Origin: Candidatus Methanophagaceae archaeon
GTDB lineage: Archaea; Halobacteriota; Syntropharchaeia; Alkanophagales; Methanospirareceae
Direction of reading: 5' to 3'
Assembly (NCBI GenBank): GCA_013374505.1
Contig: QENJ01000220.1
Span: forward strand, 1-35,468
DNA length: 35,468 nt
Below are positions 31,839-35,468 of the stretch, piece by piece. The notes under the pieces were generated by a model. It saw nothing but the letters and a program-made list of their open reading frames with translations. It ran no database searches and was not told where the DNA came from. The translations under genes and the position numbers were made by a program. Positions within the stretch are counted from its first letter, which is position 1. Every line of letters starts with the position of its first letter.

Positions 31839-32761
31839 GTGAAAAAGGCATGAAAATCGGGATATTAGGTCCTGCCGGGACGTTTACGGAAACGGCGGCA
31901 GTGCAGTGGCTGAAAGAGTCAGTAAAGAATGATACAGGCGAGATAAACTATTATGACACGATATTTGAGGTAGCGGAAGGACTGTTAAAGAACGAGGTGG
32001 ACTATGGGATTGTACCAATCGAGAATTCTCTGGAAGGTTCTGTGGGTGAGACCTTAGATGTTCTATCAGGCGAAAATGCCGAAGGCGGTATGCAGATAGT
32101 AGGCGAGATATTAGTGCCGATACGGATTTGTTTGATGGCGAAACAAAACCTTTCTTTAAAAAAGAAAGCTTTAGCAAAGAAACATGTTTATTCGTCTCAC
32201 GAAGACGATGCACAGGCTCTTGCCGGAATAAGAACGATAGTTTCTCGCCCGCATGCACTGGCGCAGTGTAAGCGGTTCCTACGGGAACGGTGTAAAGGGC
32301 TGGAACTGAAAGCTGTGGACAGTACGGCGGGTGCTGCGAAATTGGCTTCGCAATCAGAAGAGTTAGCAGCGTTAGCGTCTGAAGAAGCAGCGGACAAATA
32401 CGGGCTTAATATAATCGTGGAAGATGTGCAGGACCGAGATAGTGTTACGAGATTTGTCGTGCTTTCTTCTTCTGGTATAAAAACATATCCTACCGGTAAC
32501 GATAAGACTTCTATATTGCTATACCTGAAGGACAGTCCGGGTGCGTTATACGATACTTTGGGTGAATTTGCACAACGTGAAATAAGCCTCACGAAGATTG
32601 AGTCACGACCGTCAAAGAAGGCTATGGGTGATTATATGTTTCACATCGATTGCGAAGGGCATATAGAGGAGAAGAAGATAAAAGAAGCGTTAGAAGGTGT
32701 TAAAACTAAGGTGGTGATGTTGAAAATGCTGGGTGCTTATCCTGTGGCAAGTAACTATTAA
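31835..32761 (+). CDS. pheA: Prephenate dehydratase
   Basis: This 308-residue enzyme converts prephenate to phenylpyruvate in phenylalanine synthesis. The catalytic domain shows ILGPAGTFTETAAVQWL, VDYGIVPIENSLEGSVGETLD and the TRF motif in DRDSVTRFVVLSS. A C-terminal ACT domain (SILLYLKDSPGALYDTL and the ESRPSK motif) gives feedback control by phenylalanine. The GTG at 31835 overlaps the lysA stop. An in-frame ATG at 31850 is a second candidate. No chorismate mutase is present next to it. Confidence 0.95.
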   Translation: MSEKGMKIGILGPAGTFTETAAVQWLKESVKNDTGEINYYDTIFEVAEGLLKNEVDYGIVPIENSLEGSVGETLDVLSGENAEGGMQIVGEILVPIRICLMAKQNLSLKKKALAKKHVYSSHEDDAQALAGIRTIVSRPHALAQCKRFLRERCKGLELKAVDSTAGAAKLASQSEELAALASEEAADKYGLNIIVEDVQDRDSVTRFVVLSSSGIKTYPTGNDKTSILLYLKDSPGALYDTLGEFAQREISLTKIESRPSKKAMGDYMFHIDCEGHIEEKKIKEALEGVKTKVVMLKMLGAYPVASNY

Positions 32762-32769
32762 GATTGTGG

Positions 32770-32840
32770 TTTCTAAAAAGGTTGCGGGTAAACAGCACAG
32801 GAGTGATTTTAACCATCTGGCGGATCAAACTACGAGGCAC
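32770..32840 (-). mobile_element. 5' fragment of group II intron-like element (copy 1)
   Basis: This 71-base stretch on the minus strand starts GTGCCTCGTA and includes TGTGCTGTTTACCCGCAACC. It matches the start of the larger copy at 34049-34515 with five mismatches, and similarity begins sharply at GTGCC. In copy 2 the segment GAGGGTTAAAATCCCTC forms a stem; two of the mismatches break that stem here, so this copy is decaying. It is truncated right after TTTTTAGAAA. The rest of the 32762-32937 gap is AT-rich, with a TATA-like AACTATATA near 32903. Confidence 0.5.
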
Positions 32841-32937
32841 CGTCCCACTCTGACTAAAATCGGAGGCATCCATGAGAGCAGTTGAATAAACTATAAAGGT
32901 GAACTATATAGAAGGGCAATATTATAGTTGATTAGAT

Positions 32938-33735
32938 ATGGAGTTTAACGAGAGCGATTTGATTAGGGAATATCTAAAATTTTGTGACTTAAGAAATAAA
33001 GCACTTCATACGAAAGAGATGGACTTATCCAACATAGACTGGTTTTATCCAACAAAACTCCTCCCATTAGGCATTTTCATAAAAACAAATCGCGATATTT
33101 CTGTTATCCCTCCAACCTCCTCTTATGTTTTAAGTTATTATAATATCATCACTAAGGGTAAGCAACACGTTTCTCCTAGAAGTAGCTATCATCCTATTGC
33201 AGAAATACCACCCGATGAGCATCAACGAGAAAGAATGCTTGAACCGTTATATGCTTTTGAAAGTGATTATATTGGTGGTCGTAATGCCTTTGCTTATCTT
33301 ATTGGTGAATTAGTTGATAATGTGTACCAACATTCAAGCTTCTCAACCGCGTATATAATGGCTCAGAAATATCCAACAAAGCGATTTATAGAGATCAGTA
33401 TAATGGACAATGGGATTACTATACCAGGATCTTTCAAAGAAGCGGGATTTGAATTTGATGATACCACCGCCCTTTCAGAAGCAATAAAAGGGCAATCTAC
33501 AAAACACGATAAAGAAAGAGGGTTTGGCTTAATATCTTCCATAAACTTACTTACAAAGGGTTTAGATGGAGAATGTTTAATCGTGTCGAGAAAGGGGGGA
33601 TTCACCGCGGAAGGGGAAGGCGAGAAAACTTTTTATAATATGGGTAAATATTATGCACTAAACGGCACATTAATATCTATTAGAGTACCTTATATAACTA
33701 AAACGGTGAATATATATGACTACCTTGAGCAGTGA
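32938..33735 (+). CDS. GHKL-type ATPase domain protein
   Basis: This 265-residue protein has a Bergerat-fold ATP-binding domain in its C-terminal half. The N box is IGELVDNVYQHSS, the G1 box IMDNGITIPG, and the G2 box KERGFGLISSINLL. There is no histidine phosphotransfer domain or sensor domain, so it resembles anti-sigma-type kinases (SpoIIAB/RsbW) more than a full histidine kinase. The N-terminal 110 residues are not recognised. Its end overlaps the start of the STAS-like gene by 20 bp, which implies coupled translation and a physical partnership. Confidence 0.85.
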   Translation: MEFNESDLIREYLKFCDLRNKALHTKEMDLSNIDWFYPTKLLPLGIFIKTNRDISVIPPTSSYVLSYYNIITKGKQHVSPRSSYHPIAEIPPDEHQRERMLEPLYAFESDYIGGRNAFAYLIGELVDNVYQHSSFSTAYIMAQKYPTKRFIEISIMDNGITIPGSFKEAGFEFDDTTALSEAIKGQSTKHDKERGFGLISSINLLTKGLDGECLIVSRKGGFTAEGEGEKTFYNMGKYYALNGTLISIRVPYITKTVNIYDYLEQ

Positions 33736-34048
33736 AATAGTATTGCAGCTTGCAGAACACATATCTGAGAATTTAGCTTTTAGAGATAGTGTAGACAATT
33801 TATTTAGTCATATAGCTAGTCTTGAAGAAACTAATATAATAATCGATTTTTTAGGAATCAAATCAATAACCGGCTCATTTGCACATCAATACATAATAAA
33901 CAAAAAAAAGGCTATAAAACATCTCACCGAGAGAAATATGCCCCTTGATGTTAAAAAGATGTTTGAACTAGTAGAACGGCGAAATTTAAAACCTAGAGAA
34001 ATAAGCACTGAACCCATAGAGGTCTTAGATGTCGTTTCCAGTTTTTAA
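33716..34048 (+). CDS. STAS-like (DUF4325-type) protein, partner of GHKL ATPase
   Basis: This 110-residue protein has the STAS-like pattern of the DUF4325 group: an N-terminal strand and helix, then ETNIIIDFLGIKSITGSFAHQYII, where a conserved serine or threonine follows the strand as in anti-sigma factor antagonists. It overlaps the ATPase gene by 20 bp. The pair resembles a partner-switching module, in which an ATPase/kinase acts on a STAS partner. Archaea lack bacterial sigma factors, so its target must be different. The assignment rests on pattern and context. Confidence 0.65.
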   Translation: MTTLSSEIVLQLAEHISENLAFRDSVDNLFSHIASLEETNIIIDFLGIKSITGSFAHQYIINKKKAIKHLTERNMPLDVKKMFELVERRNLKPREISTEPIEVLDVVSSF

Positions 34049-34515
34049 GTTGCAGAGTAAGAAGAGAGCTTTCAACCTCCGTCCCCTCATCGAACAGCAC
34101 GTACGGATTTCCCGTATGCTGCTCTCCTTTCAAACTTTAGGAAAGTTTGACCAAAAAGTTTCGCAAATACCGACCATAATCGGTCATGCTAACCCTCTAT
34201 GGGGATTCCAGTTTTCACCCCCCGTAGAGGCATCGAACTTCCCCAAGTGGAGGGCGGGTCGTCGTTTAGCACATCCCACCTCGGGTTCGCTTGCGCTTCG
34301 GGCTGAAGACCGCCTCAGGCTCTTCAGAAAACTTTTAGAAAAAGTTTTATCAAAAATGCTTTCGCTATCCCCCTTACGAGGGACACCATGCCACTGTTGG
34401 CTTCTGCATAATCCAAGCCGTAGGCGGATGTTTTTGATTAGCCTTTTCTAAAAAGGTTGCGGGTAAACAGCACAGGAGGGATTTTAACCCTCTGGCTGAT
34501 TAAATTACGAGGCAC
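34049..34515 (-). mobile_element. Truncated group II intron-like RNA element (copy 2)
   Basis: On the minus strand this region begins GTGCCTCGTAATTTAATCAG at 34515. It contains many short hairpins, including GACCGATTATGGTC, and near 34080-34130 a motif typical of group II introns: GGAGAGCAGCATACGG, a GAAA-type loop, then CCGTACGTGCTGTTCGATGA and a GGGG run. No reverse transcriptase or domain V is found, so it is truncated downstream where the STAS-like gene ends. A plus-strand frame of 140 codons over it is not coding. The remaining gap up to 34583 shows only a short ACCCGAATGAATTCGGGT palindrome near 34524-34541. Confidence 0.5.
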
Positions 34516-34523
34516 GCCGCCAC

Positions 34524-34541
34524 ACCCGAATGAATTCGGGT
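34524..34541. terminator. Palindrome between intron fragment and nuclease gene
   Basis: ACCCGAATGAATTCGGGT forms a 7-bp stem (ACCCGAA/TTCGGGT) with a short loop. It lies just upstream (minus-strand sense) of the intron-like copy and 40 bp beyond the stop of the nuclease gene. It could be a terminator-like hairpin for that gene or part of the insertion target. No T run follows it directly. Confidence 0.3.
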
Positions 34542-34583
34542 GCATCCGTTGTGCGTACAGGGCTTCACATCCCTTTCTTGTGT

Positions 34584-35468
34584 TCATTTAACATCATTTT
34601 TTAAAAACGTAACATTTCCTCTATTTATTCTATTAACATATAACTCTATCTCCCCACTCAATTCAGATTTTTTTGCATAACCATTTTCAATCTTGATTAA
34701 CGAACCTATACTTAGCCTGTCGACAAGATCAGTATATTCATCCCAAAGTGATACATCAATGCTACCAGTGTCATCTGATATGTAAACATGTGCTATTTTT
34801 CCTCCTTCAAATTCATTTTTAACACCAACCGAATCAACTTTGCAGATAATATTGCAGAGTTTATTTGGCTCAATACCAGCAATTTTTGTAATGCTCTCTT
34901 CTATATCACCATCATACATTGGAATATTCTCGCCAAATTTTGATAAATCTCCCAAAAATAGCGTTTTCCAGTTTATACGACCTGATTCAACAGCCTCTTT
35001 GATTTTTTTCTGAGTAGGATTCAAATAAGCACTCTTTCCTGTTTTAACCTCCATAAAAATTATCGTAATCTGATCATCTGTATTTCTATCTTTAACGTCG
35101 GTATATCTATCAAAAATCACATAATCAATAGGGCTTCCTATGAAACGAGCATCTGCTGGATTGTATTCAAATATTGGCAGAAGAGGGGCCATTTGTTCCC
35201 CAATTCTTCCTTTTAAACTGGCACGACTCGTTTCAAGTGTTTTCTTCTTTATAGCTTTTTCCGCTTCCCTCTTCCAATTTTCAAATCTTGCTTCGTAATC
35301 TCTTTCTATTGATGCCTTAAGTTCTTCTTTTTGCCGATTAAAAAATTCTTTTCCTTTCTCTTCTACCCTTTCGAGAACTTCACCCTTCGAAACTGCTTTA
35401 TATATCAAAAACCCAAGAATAAAACCAAAAATTAGAGCTAATAATATGAAAAATATCATTCCATCCAT
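34584..35468 (-). CDS. Membrane-anchored Holliday-junction-resolvase-related nuclease with OB fold
   Basis: The protein has an N-terminal membrane helix (FFILLALIFGFILGFLIY), then a charged coiled coil. A PD-(D/E)xK nuclease domain of the archaeal HJR-related group (COG4741-like) follows: GRIGEQMAPLLP, GSPIDYVIFDRYTDV and IIFMEVKTGKS contain the acidic and lysine active-site residues. From about residue 195 an RPA-like OB fold follows (NIICKVDSVGVKNEFEGGKI, DDTGSIDVSLWDEYTDLVDR). The first ATG coincides with the window edge at 35468, so the true start may be there, at the in-frame ATG 35459, or upstream. DNA processing is likely; a membrane-tethered nuclease with OB fold is unusual. Confidence 0.8.
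   Translation of the reverse strand: MDGMIFFILLALIFGFILGFLIYKAVSKGEVLERVEEKGKEFFNRQKEELKASIERDYEARFENWKREAEKAIKKKTLETSRASLKGRIGEQMAPLLPIFEYNPADARFIGSPIDYVIFDRYTDVKDRNTDDQITIIFMEVKTGKSAYLNPTQKKIKEAVESGRINWKTLFLGDLSKFGENIPMYDGDIEESITKIAGIEPNKLCNIICKVDSVGVKNEFEGGKIAHVYISDDTGSIDVSLWDEYTDLVDRLSIGSLIKIENGYAKKSELSGEIELYVNRINRGNVTFLKNDVK

Noticed and set aside
34029-34451. Plus-strand 140-codon frame after the STAS-like gene
   Set aside because: It lies over the structured intron-like element, has low-complexity composition and no recognisable domain; the minus-strand RNA explains the region better.
1-35468. CRISPR array
   Set aside because: No run of regularly spaced identical repeats with unique spacers was seen; the only regular array is the in-frame coding repeat at 24992.
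1-35468. Genome-wide stop-codon reassignment
   Set aside because: UAA, UGA and UAG all end ordinary full-length genes in the window, so two internal stops do not support a changed code.

Overview
The window is archaeal. It carries a 20S proteasome alpha subunit, SBDS and an exosome cluster (Rrp4, Rrp41, Rrp42), transcription factor TFE, archaeal-type ribosomal proteins (uL24, uS15, eS17), two geranylgeranyl-reductase-like flavoproteins of isoprenoid-lipid synthesis, and an FmdE-domain protein typical of methanogen relatives. Shine-Dalgarno sites are of the GGTGA type and promoters carry TATA boxes. FmdE, a cohesin-domain protein, exported proteins with PGF-like C-termini, group II intron debris and mid-range GC together suggest a methanogen-related euryarchaeon, perhaps an ANME-1/Methanophagales-like lineage. 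That assignment is inference, not proof.

Layout. 1-1.9 kb: 3' part of a surface protein and a convergent LysE exporter. 1.95-6.9 kb: tRNA-Ala(CGC), then psmA-SBDS-rrp4-rrp41-rrp42, then TFE and an HD-domain protein; this is the RNA and protein turnover block. 6.95-10.5 kb: rpl24 on the minus strand with an in-frame UGA, and a plus-strand run of lipid reductase, rps15, a small membrane protein, rps17e and dapA. 10.7-13.5 kb: two decayed DDE transposases around a tiny membrane-protein ORF. 13.6-21.2 kb: S2P membrane protease, tRNA m1A methyltransferase, a large exported DUF3160 protein, a PAC2-like protein interrupted by an in-frame UAG, and a second lipid reductase. 21.5-25.8 kb: exported cohesin-domain protein, radical SAM enzyme, a small hypothetical protein, and a DUF2254-like membrane protein with tandem 23-residue repeats. 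25.75-27.7 kb: a uridine phosphorylase pseudogene and an exported FmdE-like gene whose signal-peptide region is split by a 240-bp MITE-like insertion. 27.8-32.8 kb: TIM-barrel isomerase-like protein, NfeD-type membrane protease, MoaE-like protein, lysA and pheA. 32.8-34.6 kb: a GHKL ATPase plus STAS-like gene pair between two same-orientation pieces of a group II intron-like element. 34.6-35.47 kb: a membrane-anchored Holliday-junction-resolvase-related nuclease with an OB fold.

The genes fall into four themes: RNA and protein quality control (proteasome, exosome, PAC2, S2P, NfeD), translation, amino-acid and lipid synthesis (dapA, lysA, pheA, two reductases), and the cell surface. The most striking property of the window is disruption. 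A terminal-inverted-repeat insertion with an exact 8-bp target duplication breaks one gene. Two otherwise conserved genes carry single in-frame stop codons with homologous sequence continuing in the same frame. A phosphorylase gene is frameshifted, and three kinds of mobile-element debris are present.
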